Assembly: GCA_046048295.1 (NCBI GenBank)
Contig: JBJOGJ010000037.1
Location: 1 to 23,015 of the forward strand
Length of the DNA stretch: 23,015 nucleotides
Reading direction: 5' to 3'
From: CBDCWA01 sp046048295
GTDB lineage: Bacteria; Pseudomonadota; Alphaproteobacteria; Rhizobiales; Hyphomicrobiaceae
The stretch's first letter is position 1; each line of letters opens with the position of its first letter. Both the position numbers and the translations under genes were made by a program. The notes under the pieces were generated by a model. It saw only the letters and a program-made list of their open reading frames with translations. It had not been told where the DNA came from and made no database searches. This document shows, one piece after another, positions 1 to 8,287 of this stretch.

Positions 1-3
1 GTT

Positions 4-777
4 GTGCCCATCAAATTCATCCGGACCGTCTGCAGGACTGCAATCTCCGCTCGAAAGAGTTTCATGCCAATGGTTCCCGACCTTCCCGCCGCTGAATCCG
101 CCATTGTCGAGATGACAAACGAGTTCAGGAAGGGCAATAATCTCGCCATCGTGCGCATTGACCCGAAGCTTTCGAGCGCCGCACGCCGCTACGCCGAATT
201 TCTGGCGGCTTCACGATTGATGTCACACACCGCTGATGGTCGGCGACCGGTCGATCGCGTCAAGGCTGCGGGCTACGATGCCTGCCAGACTTCGGAAAAC
301 TTGGCCATGTTCATGGACAGCCGAGGCTTCGAGACACGCCAGCTTGCCAGAAAGATGGTCGAGGGCTGGAAGAACTCGCCCGGTCACAGAAAGAACATGC
401 TGCAGTCGAGCGTCACCGATGTTGGCATCGCGATTGCCAAGGCGCGCGGTGAATTAAGGTACTATTCGGTCCAATTGTTCGGGCGTCCTGAAAGTCAGAA
501 ATATCGCTTCGAGATTCAAAACCGTTCAAACGTGGATACTAGCTTCACCTTCAGCGGCAAACAACAACTCCTGAAGCAACATTACGGCATACGGCTAACC
601 GCCTGCCAACGAGGCACGCTTTCGATCAAGCTACCCGGCGGAGACAGTCAGGCATTCATTCCCGATGACGGGAGTACCTACACACTGAAGCGGAGCAGGG
701 GCGGCAAGCTTAGAATCCTGACCGGCACGCTCGAAAGGCTAAAGCTCCAAGGCGGTAGCAAGCAGCCGTCACCCTGA
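4..777 (+). CDS. CAP/SCP-domain (PR-1-like) protein, possibly 5'-truncated by the window edge
   Basis: This is a CAP superfamily protein (cysteine-rich secretory protein / antigen 5 / PR-1 fold). Bacterial members are usually exported, and their biochemical role is mostly unknown. The domain covers about residues 33-160. It contains a conserved SHT motif (H75), a SENLA motif (E98) and a W-K-N-S-P-G-H-R-x-N-M-L motif (W122, H128), the usual cavity histidines and glutamate of the fold, and it ends in a Y-Y-S-V-Q-L-F-G strand. About 95 residues follow that I cannot assign; they are rich in basic residues and have no membrane segment. The start is uncertain. A GTG lies at 4 and an ATG at 64, and neither gives a convincing signal peptide, so the real start may lie upstream of the window. 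The 3' end overlaps the convergent recO gene by 9 bp. The family call is firm; the function is not known. Confidence 0.8.
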   Translation: MPIKFIRTVCRTAISARKSFMPMVPDLPAAESAIVEMTNEFRKGNNLAIVRIDPKLSSAARRYAEFLAASRLMSHTADGRRPVDRVKAAGYDACQTSENLAMFMDSRGFETRQLARKMVEGWKNSPGHRKNMLQSSVTDVGIAIAKARGELRYYSVQLFGRPESQKYRFEIQNRSNVDTSFTFSGKQQLLKQHYGIRLTACQRGTLSIKLPGGDSQAFIPDDGSTYTLKRSRGGKLRILTGTLERLKLQGGSKQPSP

Positions 778-1494
778 TTGGCGTGCTATCAGAGCGGCAA
801 GCCGCGTCCGCACCTCCGGCATTATAGTCTCCCCTGGGCGAAAGATGCGAGCGTCGAGAAAGTGCCCCGTCAGTTTCAGCGCATCTGAGATATCCGATTG
901 TCGGGCAAGCGAACCACCGGGGCGAAGAAATGCCGGCAGCTTAAGGAGGCGATCGCGATATGGCTCACCGGCAGAGGCCGATACGGCCCGTCCACTCTTC
1001 GGGGATACATAGATCAGGTCGTCATTCGTATTCGTGGCCGCGCAGTTGGCGAGGTCCAGGCCGAAACCAAGCTCATCAAGCAATAGGAGCTCCCACCTTG
1101 CATAAAGGGCCGGCCATGCGCTGTCGTCATCAAGAAACGAGAGCACGAAGAGGGACACCTCAAACAAATTTGGATGCGGATCGCGCTCGGGTAGCAGGCG
1201 AGCCAGCGCCGCCATGCTTGAAAGTGCAGTAAGCCGAGCGGCATCCTCCATGGCTTCAGCTGCATAGCCGCGGCGCAATTCGACATTTGCATATCCGAGT
1301 TGTTCTGCAAGCCGAGCCTTCCAGGTGAGGTCAACGTGATTGCCGATCTGGAGAACTGGTCGAAGGCGGCGGGAGCGACCTCCGTGCACGAGCGCTGCGC
1401 ATCGCCCATGCTCGCGTGTAAAAAAATCGACGATCGCGGTCGTTTCTCCGTGAGCGCGTATCGAAATGACGATTGCCTCGTCAGTCCACTGCAT
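769..1494 (-). CDS. recO: DNA repair protein RecO
   Basis: RecO is a cytoplasmic recombination mediator that, with RecR, helps load RecA onto SSB-coated single-stranded DNA in the RecF pathway. The 241-residue product has the family's usual length and shape: an N-terminal OB-fold opening with M-Q-W-T-D-E-A-I-V-I, the G-E-T-T-A-I-V-D-F-F-T-R-E-H-G segment, and the alphaproteobacterial C-terminal stretch L-I-Y-V-S-P-K-S-G-R-A-V-S. It lacks the paired zinc-binding cysteines of some RecO proteins. An open frame continues upstream to about 1611, but that part overlaps era and looks unlike RecO, so I chose the ATG at 1494. This start lies 19 bp after the era stop, so recO is the last gene of the run. 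Its stop overlaps the end of the convergent CAP-domain gene. Confidence 0.93.
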   Translation of the reverse strand: MQWTDEAIVISIRAHGETTAIVDFFTREHGRCAALVHGGRSRRLRPVLQIGNHVDLTWKARLAEQLGYANVELRRGYAAEAMEDAARLTALSSMAALARLLPERDPHPNLFEVSLFVLSFLDDDSAWPALYARWELLLLDELGFGLDLANCAATNTNDDLIYVSPKSGRAVSASAGEPYRDRLLKLPAFLRPGGSLARQSDISDALKLTGHFLDARIFRPGETIMPEVRTRLAALIARQSG

Positions 1495-1513
1495 GTGTGG
1501 TCTCCGGCGTCGA

Positions 1514-2452
1514 TTACCCGTCCTTCGGGTATTCCAGTCCGATTTCGCGATACCGCTCCGGGTCTTCGGCCCATCTCTCGCGTACCTTGACAAACAGGAA
1601 GAGATGCACACGCCGTTCGAGGACCTCCATCAACTGCTGCCGCGCATTCTGCGAAATGGCTTTGATTGTCTGACCTTGATGACCGAGTACGATCTTCTTC
1701 TGGCTGTCTCGTTCGACATAGATGGTCTGCTCGATCCGCACCGATCCGTCGCGGAGGTCCTTCCAGACCGCTGGCTCGACCGTCAGCGCGTAGGGCAGTT
1801 CGTCGTGGAGCCTGAGAAATGCCTGCTCGCGAGTGATCTCGGCCGCGAGAAGGCGGACAGGGAGGTCCGAGATCTCATCCTCGGGATAATGCCATGGGCC
1901 TTGTGGGACAGCATCAGCAAAATACTCAAGTAGCGCCTCGAGCCCGTCAGACTCGATCGCCGAGATCATAAACACTCTTTCGAATGCCATTTCCGCCGTC
2001 AGATGACTGACGAGAACAAGAAGCTGGTCTTTCTCGCCCTGCTTGTCGATCTTGTTGACAATCAGGCATTTCCGGAGCGGACTATTCTTGAGCCGCTGCA
2101 ATATTGCGTGAGTGTCGGCATCAATTCCTCTTACAGCATCGACCATTAGCGCCACGAGGTCGGCATCACCGGCTCCAGACCATGCAGCATCGACCATGGC
2201 CCGGTCCAACCGGCGACGCGGCGAGAATATTCCCGGCGTGTCGACGAACGCGATCTGGCTTCCGCCAGAAACAGCGATCCCTCGTATCGGCACGCGCGTG
2301 GTCTGCACCTTGTGGGAGACAATCGTCACCTTCGTGCCGACCAAAGCGTTTACGAGCGTGGACTTGCCGACGTTTGGCGCCCCAATGATCGCAATAAATC
2401 CGAAGCGCTTGGCGGCCTCGTCCCCTGCTGGCCCCTCACCCTGCATATTCAT
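1514..2452 (-). CDS. era: GTPase Era, ribosome assembly factor
   Basis: Era is a GTPase that binds the 3' end of 16S rRNA and assists 30S subunit assembly. All GTP-binding motifs are visible in the 312-residue product: G1 GAPNVGKS at 24-31, G2 threonines near 51-52, G3 DTPG at 71-74 and G4 NKID at 133-136. A C-terminal KH domain follows, with its GHQG loop at 257-260. Length is typical. A longer open frame extends to 2722 but would lie over most of rnc. The ATG at 2452 forms an ATGA overlap with the rnc stop, which fixes the start and implies translational coupling. The rnc-era pairing is widely conserved, and both products act on rRNA. Confidence 0.97.
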   Translation of the reverse strand: MNMQGEGPAGDEAAKRFGFIAIIGAPNVGKSTLVNALVGTKVTIVSHKVQTTRVPIRGIAVSGGSQIAFVDTPGIFSPRRRLDRAMVDAAWSGAGDADLVALMVDAVRGIDADTHAILQRLKNSPLRKCLIVNKIDKQGEKDQLLVLVSHLTAEMAFERVFMISAIESDGLEALLEYFADAVPQGPWHYPEDEISDLPVRLLAAEITREQAFLRLHDELPYALTVEPAVWKDLRDGSVRIEQTIYVERDSQKKIVLGHQGQTIKAISQNARQQLMEVLERRVHLFLFVKVRERWAEDPERYREIGLEYPKDG

Positions 2453-3183
2453 ACCGATGCCGACTTGTGCAGAACGCCCTCTCGAAGCAAGAGCGCTCCT
2501 GCAGCAGCCTTCTCCGCCGCTCGCTTGCTGGACCCTTCGCCCCTTGCTGGTTCGCGCCCTTGGATGCGCACTTCGGACACGAATACCGGGGCATGGTCGG
2601 GGCCGGTTCGCGACATTTCGATGTATTGAGGTAGTGGCAGCCCTTGGCCCTGTGCCCACTCCTGTAGCGCCGACTTGGGGTCCGCAGCGATCTGGGGCAA
2701 GGCCATGAGCTGGGCACCCCACAAAGCACGCACTGTATCGTTGGCTTGCTCGTAGCCGGCCTCCAGAAATATGGCGCCCAACACTGCTTCCATGGCATCT
2801 GCTATGATCGTCTCCTTCTGGCGGCCTCCGTTCTCTGCCTCGCTTTCGCTCAGGATGAGGACGTCACCCAAATTCAGGCTGCGTGCCACGTCTGCGCAGG
2901 CTTCGCGACGTACAAGCCTATTGAAACGGCGTGCCATCTCGCCTTCAGTGGCACTGGGGAAGGTCTCGTAAATCATTGCTGACACCGTCAGCCCGAGCAC
3001 CCGGTCACCAAGAAATTCCAAACGCTCATTATCGGCCAAGGCGCTGCGATCAGATCGAACAGACGCATGGGTCAAAGCGCAGCTCAAGAGCTTGCGATCT
3101 TTGAACCGATACCCCAATTGCCGCTCCAACGCGGCCAACTTGCGCGTGCCCCTGCCTGACAAGTTCCGAGTCTCAACCTTCAA
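2449..3183 (-). CDS. rnc: Ribonuclease III
   Basis: RNase III cleaves double-stranded RNA and matures the 16S and 23S rRNA precursors. The 244-residue product has the signature NERLEFLGD at 52-60, giving the metal-binding residues E53, E56 and D60. The second acidic cluster is A-D-A-M-E-A (D129, E132). A double-stranded RNA-binding domain covers about 168-235 and ends in the G-S-S-K-R-A-A-E-K-A-A-A motif. I place the start at a TTG (3183) because it overlaps the lepB stop as TTGA. The first in-frame ATG lies past the catalytic signature, so it cannot be the start. Another TTG at codon 8 is a weaker alternative. The 3' end overlaps era by 4 nt. Confidence 0.95.
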   Translation of the reverse strand: MKVETRNLSGRGTRKLAALERQLGYRFKDRKLLSCALTHASVRSDRSALADNERLEFLGDRVLGLTVSAMIYETFPSATEGEMARRFNRLVRREACADVARSLNLGDVLILSESEAENGGRQKETIIADAMEAVLGAIFLEAGYEQANDTVRALWGAQLMALPQIAADPKSALQEWAQGQGLPLPQYIEMSRTGPDHAPVFVSEVRIQGREPARGEGSSKRAAEKAAAGALLLREGVLHKSASV

Positions 3184-3953
3184 CGTACAAGGTTGAAAAC
3201 CCTACTCCAGCGAATGTCAAATGGCCAGCGCCAAGGAGAAAACAAGCTGAAGGCGCCCGGATCGTCGAACGCAGCTGAAAAGAAAATGATCTCTGCCCGC
3301 CCGACAAGGTTCTCGTACGGCACATAGCCGACATTGAATTCGCCTGCCCGGCTGTCGGTTGAGTTGTCCCGGTTATCTCCCATCATGAAGTAGTGGCCGG
3401 CAGGGACCTGGAAGACGGGTGTGTTGTCGAACGTCCCGTGCGGATCAGAATCGAGAACCGTATATTTCACGCCGTTAGGCAATGTCTCCTCATAAGCAGG
3501 TATCGGCCGCGGCGCACCACCGTGCTCCCGCGTTGTCACCGTCCCTCGTCTTACCTTCGGCACCATCGTGTCATTGATGTACAGAACGCCATTGCGCATC
3601 TGAACGCGATCACCAGGCAGCCCGATCACGCGCTTGATGTAATCGGTGCTGTTGTCCCGTGGCAGCTTGAATACCGCGACGTCACCTCGGTTCGGCTTGC
3701 CGGCAAATATGCGACCGGAGAAAAGGTCAAAACCGAATGGGAAGGAGTACCTGCTATAGCCATATGAGAGCTTCGAAACAAATAAATAATCGCCAACGAG
3801 CAGCGTCGGCTTCATTGAACCGGAAGGAATATTGAACGGCTGATAGAAGAATACGCGAATGATCATCGCGAGGATGAGAGCCTCGATGATGATCTTGGCG
3901 GTATCCCACCAACCGCTCTCGCGCCACCTCTGTGTACTCGACCCGAGGCTCAT
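3180..3953 (-). CDS. lepB: Signal peptidase I
   Basis: LepB is the inner-membrane serine protease that removes signal peptides from exported proteins. The 257-residue product has one N-terminal membrane segment at about 19-37, followed directly by the catalytic PSGSMKPT box with nucleophile S46. The general-base lysine is K107 in D-Y-I-K-R-V-I-G-L-P-G-D. The third signature, GDNRDNSTDSR, is at 192-202. The active site faces the periplasm in this family. The ATG at 3953 is preceded by AGGGAG at good spacing. A 121-bp gap separates it from acpS upstream, and the stop overlaps the rnc TTG start. The lepB-rnc-era order is common in alphaproteobacteria. Confidence 0.97.
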   Translation of the reverse strand: MSLGSSTQRWRESGWWDTAKIIIEALILAMIIRVFFYQPFNIPSGSMKPTLLVGDYLFVSKLSYGYSRYSFPFGFDLFSGRIFAGKPNRGDVAVFKLPRDNSTDYIKRVIGLPGDRVQMRNGVLYINDTMVPKVRRGTVTTREHGGAPRPIPAYEETLPNGVKYTVLDSDPHGTFDNTPVFQVPAGHYFMMGDNRDNSTDSRAGEFNVGYVPYENLVGRAEIIFFSAAFDDPGAFSLFSPWRWPFDIRWSRVFNLVR

Positions 3954-4016
3954 TTCAAACTCCCTGGGGTTCTAGTCCCTACCCGTAGCCGTTGCCTATA
4001 TCCTGATAGCCCGAGT

Positions 4017-4045
4017 GGCGCAAACGATGGTTCGGGCGCAAACGA
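4017..4045. repeat. 11-bp perfect direct repeat between acpS and lepB
   Basis: The sequence GGCGCAAACGA occurs at 4017-4027 and again at 4035-4045, an 18-bp period, in the short untranslated gap between the acpS stop and the lepB start. No gene or terminator is evident around it. It could be an operator-like site or a chance duplication. Confidence 0.5.
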
Positions 4046-4074
4046 CTTCTGGTTGACTTGTTGTCGCGAATACA

Positions 4075-4488
4075 TCAGCGAGGTGTGTCTCCCGACGCTA
4101 TGGCGGAAATGATCACAATCGCTTGCGCAGTCGGGTAGTCGTCGGTCAGTGTCAAATCTATGCGTGGTTCGTAGCCTGGCGGCACCATCCGCGCCAGCGC
4201 ATGGGCTGCGCCATTCGTCAATGCAATCGTTGGCCGGCCAGATGGAAGGTTCACTACACCAATATCGCGCCAATGAACGCCGTGCCTGATGCCCGTACCA
4301 AGGGCTTTAGCGCAGGCCTCCTTTGCGGCGAAGCGCTTGGCATACGACGCGGCGCGCTGTGCCCGCCGGTCCGATTTCCTGCGTTCCAAGTCCGTGAAGA
4401 CACGGTCGAGAAACCGATCGCCGAAGCGCTCGATAGTCCGCTCGATACGACCTATATCGATAACGTCGTTGCCGAGCCCCAATATCAT
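4075..4488 (-). CDS. acpS: Holo-[acyl-carrier-protein] synthase
   Basis: AcpS transfers the 4'-phosphopantetheine arm of coenzyme A onto apo-acyl carrier protein, which is needed for fatty acid synthesis. The 137-residue product begins M-I-L-G-L-G-N-D-V-I-D-I-G-R-I-E, with magnesium ligand D8. It has the second signature K-R-F-A-A-K-E-A-C-A-K-A-L-G with E57. Length is typical. The frame stays open upstream to 4785, but that would overlap pdxJ entirely. The ATG at 4488 overlaps the pdxJ stop as ATGA, so the start is secure and translation probably coupled. The pdxJ-acpS pair is also conserved in other proteobacteria such as E. coli. Confidence 0.96.
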   Translation of the reverse strand: MILGLGNDVIDIGRIERTIERFGDRFLDRVFTDLERRKSDRRAQRAASYAKRFAAKEACAKALGTGIRHGVHWRDIGVVNLPSGRPTIALTNGAAHALARMVPPGYEPRIDLTLTDDYPTAQAIVIISAIASGDTPR

Positions 4489-5276
4489 GCAGCCCCTTCC
4501 GACCGCGGCTTGGCCGGGCTCTCGACGCGCGCCTCGCGCATCAATTGGCGCATCCGGCCTACCGCGGCATGAAGGCCGCCAAATATTGCCTCTCCAATCA
4601 GAAAGTGACCGATATTGAGCTCCACTATCTCCGGAATGCGCGCTATTCCCACCACGGTATTGAAGGTCAATCCGTGGCCGGCATGCACCTCGAGGCCAGC
4701 CGCCGAAGCTGCACGAGCGGCACGGCGCTGGCGCTGAAGTTCTTTCGCCACTCCGGCAGCGTCGTCGGCCAGAGCCAGTTCGCAATAGCGCCCGGTATGA
4801 AGTTCCACAACATCCGCTCCAAGATTCGCCGCAGCCTCTATCTGCCGCTCGTCAGGCTCTATGAACAGGGAAACGCGGATACCGGCGCCGCGCAGACGTT
4901 CAACGTAATGGGATAGACTGCGACCAGCAAGCGCGACATCCAAGCCACCCTCGGTGGTGCGTTCCTCTCGCTTCTCCGGCACCAGACAGCACGCATGAGG
5001 GACGTGGCGTAGAGCAATGGACAGCATCTCTTCCGTTGGTGCCATTTCCAAGTTCAGGGGCAACGTCAGCTCTCGTTTCAGGCGCGAGATATCCGCGTCT
5101 GATATATGTCTGCGATCCTCGCGGAGGTGTGCAGTGATACCATCGGCCCCTGCTTCTAGAGCAATATGGGCTGCCCGCAGAGGATCGGGATGATGGCCGC
5201 CGCGGGCGTTGCGGATCGTCGCGACGTGGTCGATATTGACACCCAGCCGCAGGGCCTGATGAGCAGTCTCATTCAT
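4485..5276 (-). CDS. pdxJ: Pyridoxine 5'-phosphate synthase
   Basis: PdxJ condenses 1-deoxyxylulose 5-phosphate with 3-amino-2-oxopropyl phosphate to give pyridoxine 5'-phosphate, the last ring-forming step of vitamin B6 synthesis. The product is a TIM barrel with the family opening L-G-V-N-I-D-H-V-A-T-I-R-N-A-R, the G-I-T-A-H-L-R-E-D-R-R-H-I block, C-C-L-V-P-E-K-R-E-E, the E-L-H-T-G motif and a late G-H-G-L-T-F-N-T-V motif. The ATG at 5276 (263 residues) fits the family start; a TTG at 5285 would add three residues. An AAAGGAG lies about 12 nt upstream of the ATG and is too close to the TTG. The gene follows rsh after a 90-bp gap and overlaps acpS by 4 nt. Confidence 0.96.
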   Translation of the reverse strand: MNETAHQALRLGVNIDHVATIRNARGGHHPDPLRAAHIALEAGADGITAHLREDRRHISDADISRLKRELTLPLNLEMAPTEEMLSIALRHVPHACCLVPEKREERTTEGGLDVALAGRSLSHYVERLRGAGIRVSLFIEPDERQIEAAANLGADVVELHTGRYCELALADDAAGVAKELQRQRRAARAASAAGLEVHAGHGLTFNTVVGIARIPEIVELNIGHFLIGEAIFGGLHAAVGRMRQLMREARVESPAKPRSEGAA

Positions 5277-5366
5277 GCCGGCCAAGCGCTCCTTTCAACG
5301 CGACCCTCCGCCGACGCGCCTTTGCACGTCAATACAGAAGCATAGGTGTTCATCTGGAGGGCACAA

Positions 5367-7664
5367 TCATGAAAAACAGCGTTCAACTCTACTTACCATC
5401 GGTTTCATTCGAAGCCCGTTCATGATGCGTTGCAGATGCTCCAGGTCCCAAACCTCGAGTTCGATTACCATCTCGGTGAAGTCTGCTGCCCGCTCCACCA
5501 TCCGCAGATTGTCTATATTACCGTCCGCCTCGCCGATGACCTTGGCGATCTCCGCCAGCGATCCGGGTTCATTCAACGCGCTGATCATGATTCGGGCTGG
5601 AAACCGTTCGGCGCGTTCTGGATCGATGTCCCATGTTACGTCGATCCAGCGCTCATGCTCGTAATCCTTCAACCTGGGAGAATGGATCTGGAATATCTTG
5701 ATCCCCTCCCCTGGCATCAAGACGCCGACGATGCGCTCACCGGGAAGCGCTCCGCCATCCTCGAACGTTACAGGCAAGTCATTCCGGATACCGCGGATCG
5801 GGACGCCGATGTCGAGCCGGGTGGAGTCAGCTTCACGGTCCTGCGCTCCAGACGCCAAGCGGAACTTGAGTCCCATCACCTTGGCAAGATTGAACCATCC
5901 CTCCTGGCCCTGGCCATGATCGTAGCGGTTCTTTGGGCGGTATATCGGTCTTGGCTGGGCTTTTCCGGCAACTTCCGGCGCAATCACGCGGACAACGTCG
6001 TCGATCAGGATCTCACTGCGCCCAACGGCCGCCAGCACTTCCTCCGCCGTCTTCTGAGAGAACCGCGGCAGTGCAGCCTGCAGCTTCTCGTCACTCCACA
6101 CCGCACCCAGTCGCTCAAACCGCGATACAAGCAGCCTTCGACCTAGCTCGCCGTACTGTCTTCGCAGCGCGTCCCTGGCACCACGGCGAATGGACGACTT
6201 CGCCCGGCCGGTGACCGCGAAATTCTCCCAGGCCGGATTGGGCGTCTGGCTTGGCGACGTCAGAATGTTAACCTCATCGCCGTTGCGGAGTGTCGTGGAC
6301 AGGGGCAATTGGCGCCCGTTCACGATAGCACCAACCGCCGAATGGCCGACATCGGTATGCACCGCATAAGCAAAATCGATCGGTGTGGCACCACGCGGCA
6401 GAGCAATCAGGCGGCCCTTGGGCGTGAAACAAAAAACCTGATCGTGAAAGAGTTCGAGCTTGGTGTGCTCCAGGAACTCCTCCGGATTATTTCCCTCCAA
6501 GAGCATTTCTACCAGATGGCGCAGCCACTTGTAGGGCCCGATGTCCTTGGCCTCGCCCATGCCGGCGATCGGAACCGCCCCCCTTGAAAGGGGACCTGCA
6601 TGACCATTCGCCACTTCGATGCCCGCTGACGGCGTTTCCTTGTAAAGCACGTGAGCGGCAACGCCGTACTCCGCCACATCGTGCATGTCACGAGTTCGAA
6701 TTTGAAGCTCGACGCGCTGGTGCCGCGGGCCGACCACGGTGGTGTGCAAGGACTGATAACTGTTCTGTTTCGGCGTCGAAATGTAGTCCTTGAACCGTCC
6801 TGGCACGTAACGCCAGGACGCGTGCGCTACACCAAGTACGCCGTAGCAATCGCCCACGCGATCGACGACGACCCGGAACCCATAGATGTCGGAAAGCTGC
6901 TCGAGCGAAATCTGACGATTTTCCATTTTCTTCCAAATGGAATAGGGCTTCTTTTCGCGCCCGCTGACGGCAGCCTCGATGCCGTTCCGTTCAAGCTTTT
7001 CAATTAGCGCGGTGCGAATTTCCTCCACCAGACCTTCGTTGCGCTGGCGCAGCTGCGTCAGTCGCCGAATCACGGTTTCGTATGCTTCCGGATGAAGCCA
7101 GCGGAATGCATGGTCCTCCAGTTCCTCGCGCATCGCCTGCATGCCCATGCGACCCGCAAGCGGCGCATAGATATCCAGCGTCTCAGCCGAAACGCGTTGC
7201 CTACTCTCGGGCTTCATATGCCCGAGTGTGCGCATATTGTGCAGACGATCAGCGAGCTTGATGAGCAAGACGCGAATATCGCTAGAAATGGCGATCAGTA
7301 GCTTGCGGAAGTTCTCTGCCTGCTCAGCGCGCTTGGTGACGAGGTCGAGCTTCTTGAGCTTCGTCAATCCCTCCACCAGGAGCCCAATTCGTTCGCCGAA
7401 CAGGTGATCGATCTCGGCGCGCGTCGCGTCGGTGTCCTCGATGACATCGTGCAGCAGGGCAGCGACGATCGTCGCATCATCGAGCTTCAGCTCGGTCAGA
7501 ATTGCCGCCACTTCCAGAGGGTGTGAAAAGTAGGGATCGCCGGACGCGCGCTTCTGCTCACTATGCGCCCGCATCGCGTACACGTAGGCACGGTTGATCA
7601 GTGCCTCGTCGGCCTTGGGATCATATTCAGTGACGCGTTCGACGAGTTCGTATTGTCTCATCAT
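5367..7664 (-). CDS. rsh: Bifunctional (p)ppGpp synthetase/hydrolase, RelA/SpoT family
   Basis: This enzyme makes and degrades the stringent-response alarmone (p)ppGpp; most alphaproteobacteria have one long bifunctional copy. The 765-residue product shows an N-terminal HD hydrolase domain with intact metal ligands (H48, H72-D73, D139), a synthetase domain at about 236-345, a TGS domain at about 406-469 and a C-terminal ACT domain at about 692-760. The synthetase has RFKD at 290-293, the charge pattern of bifunctional rather than synthesis-only enzymes. So both activities are expected. The start is one of two adjacent ATGs at 7664/7661. A 131-bp gap separates it from rpoZ. It contains a TTGACT at 7714-7709, but the spacing to a poor -10 is 19 bp, so I do not call a promoter there. 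Confidence 0.96.
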   Translation of the reverse strand: MMRQYELVERVTEYDPKADEALINRAYVYAMRAHSEQKRASGDPYFSHPLEVAAILTELKLDDATIVAALLHDVIEDTDATRAEIDHLFGERIGLLVEGLTKLKKLDLVTKRAEQAENFRKLLIAISSDIRVLLIKLADRLHNMRTLGHMKPESRQRVSAETLDIYAPLAGRMGMQAMREELEDHAFRWLHPEAYETVIRRLTQLRQRNEGLVEEIRTALIEKLERNGIEAAVSGREKKPYSIWKKMENRQISLEQLSDIYGFRVVVDRVGDCYGVLGVAHASWRYVPGRFKDYISTPKQNSYQSLHTTVVGPRHQRVELQIRTRDMHDVAEYGVAAHVLYKETPSAGIEVANGHAGPLSRGAVPIAGMGEAKDIGPYKWLRHLVEMLLEGNNPEEFLEHTKLELFHDQVFCFTPKGRLIALPRGATPIDFAYAVHTDVGHSAVGAIVNGRQLPLSTTLRNGDEVNILTSPSQTPNPAWENFAVTGRAKSSIRRGARDALRRQYGELGRRLLVSRFERLGAVWSDEKLQAALPRFSQKTAEEVLAAVGRSEILIDDVVRVIAPEVAGKAQPRPIYRPKNRYDHGQGQEGWFNLAKVMGLKFRLASGAQDREADSTRLDIGVPIRGIRNDLPVTFEDGGALPGERIVGVLMPGEGIKIFQIHSPRLKDYEHERWIDVTWDIDPERAERFPARIMISALNEPGSLAEIAKVIGEADGNIDNLRMVERAADFTEMVIELEVWDLEHLQRIMNGLRMKPMVSRVERCFS

Positions 7665-7795
7665 GGCCGGGCAACCCTCACCGATAAAGTCGGGTCGGCA
7701 CTGCGATCAGTCAATAGCGATTTTGCGCAAGAGGAGCCCGGATCCAAGGTTCCCCCACTCCCTATGTCAGCCGAAGGCGGCCTGCTGCATAGCGA

Positions 7796-8221
7796 TCAAC
7801 GGCCGCCGCGTCCGGTCCCACTGCCGATTGCGGCAGATGGTTCCGTCGGTGTCATGCTTTCAAGGCCGCGGAGGAGTTGTTCTTCGGTCAGAATATCAAC
7901 GATCGTGTCGCTCGACTGGCTATCGCGGCCGAGAATGGGGGCCCGACGCTCGGTGGTCAATACCGGGGCAGCCTCAGCTTCAGGCTCATCGACCTCGACA
8001 TTCTTCTGGATTGAGTGGATCATGCTCTCGCGCAGATCGTCGGGCGGGATCATTTCGTCTGCAATTTCTCTCAGAGCGATAACCGGGTTCTTGTCGTTAT
8101 CCGGATCGACGGTAATGGCGCTGCCCGTCGAAATCATGCGGGCCCGATGTGCCGATAGGAGCACGAGTTCGAAGCGGTTTTCGATCTTGTCGACGCAATC
8201 TTCGACCGTGACGCGGGCCAT
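7796..8221 (-). CDS. rpoZ: DNA-directed RNA polymerase omega subunit
   Basis: Omega is the small RNA polymerase subunit that clamps beta-prime and, in proteobacteria, helps form a ppGpp-binding site. The 141-residue product opens with M-A-R-V-T-V-E-D-C-V-D-K-I-E-N-R-F-E-L-V and continues with the conserved A-H-R-A-R-M-I and N-P-V-I-A-L-R-E-I-A segments. The C-terminal half is acidic and low in complexity, and it is longer than the 91-residue E. coli protein, as is usual in Rhizobiales. A clear ribosome binding site, GGAAGGA, sits about 7 nt before the ATG at 8221. Its position just upstream of rsh places an alarmone target next to the alarmone enzyme, as in many proteobacteria. Confidence 0.96.
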   Translation of the reverse strand: MARVTVEDCVDKIENRFELVLLSAHRARMISTGSAITVDPDNDKNPVIALREIADEMIPPDDLRESMIHSIQKNVEVDEPEAEAAPVLTTERRAPILGRDSQSSDTIVDILTEEQLLRGLESMTPTEPSAAIGSGTGRGGR

Positions 8222-8287
8222 GTGACAATCCTTCCGAGGAGCAGAGAACGTTCAGGCACACCGACACGCAGCGTGGGGCTTGGCCGC

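Noticed and set aside
7665..7795. Possible promoter for rsh (TTGACT at 7714-7709)
   Set aside because: The -35-like box is good, but the only -10-like hexamer is poor and lies at 19-bp spacing, so I do not list it as a feature.
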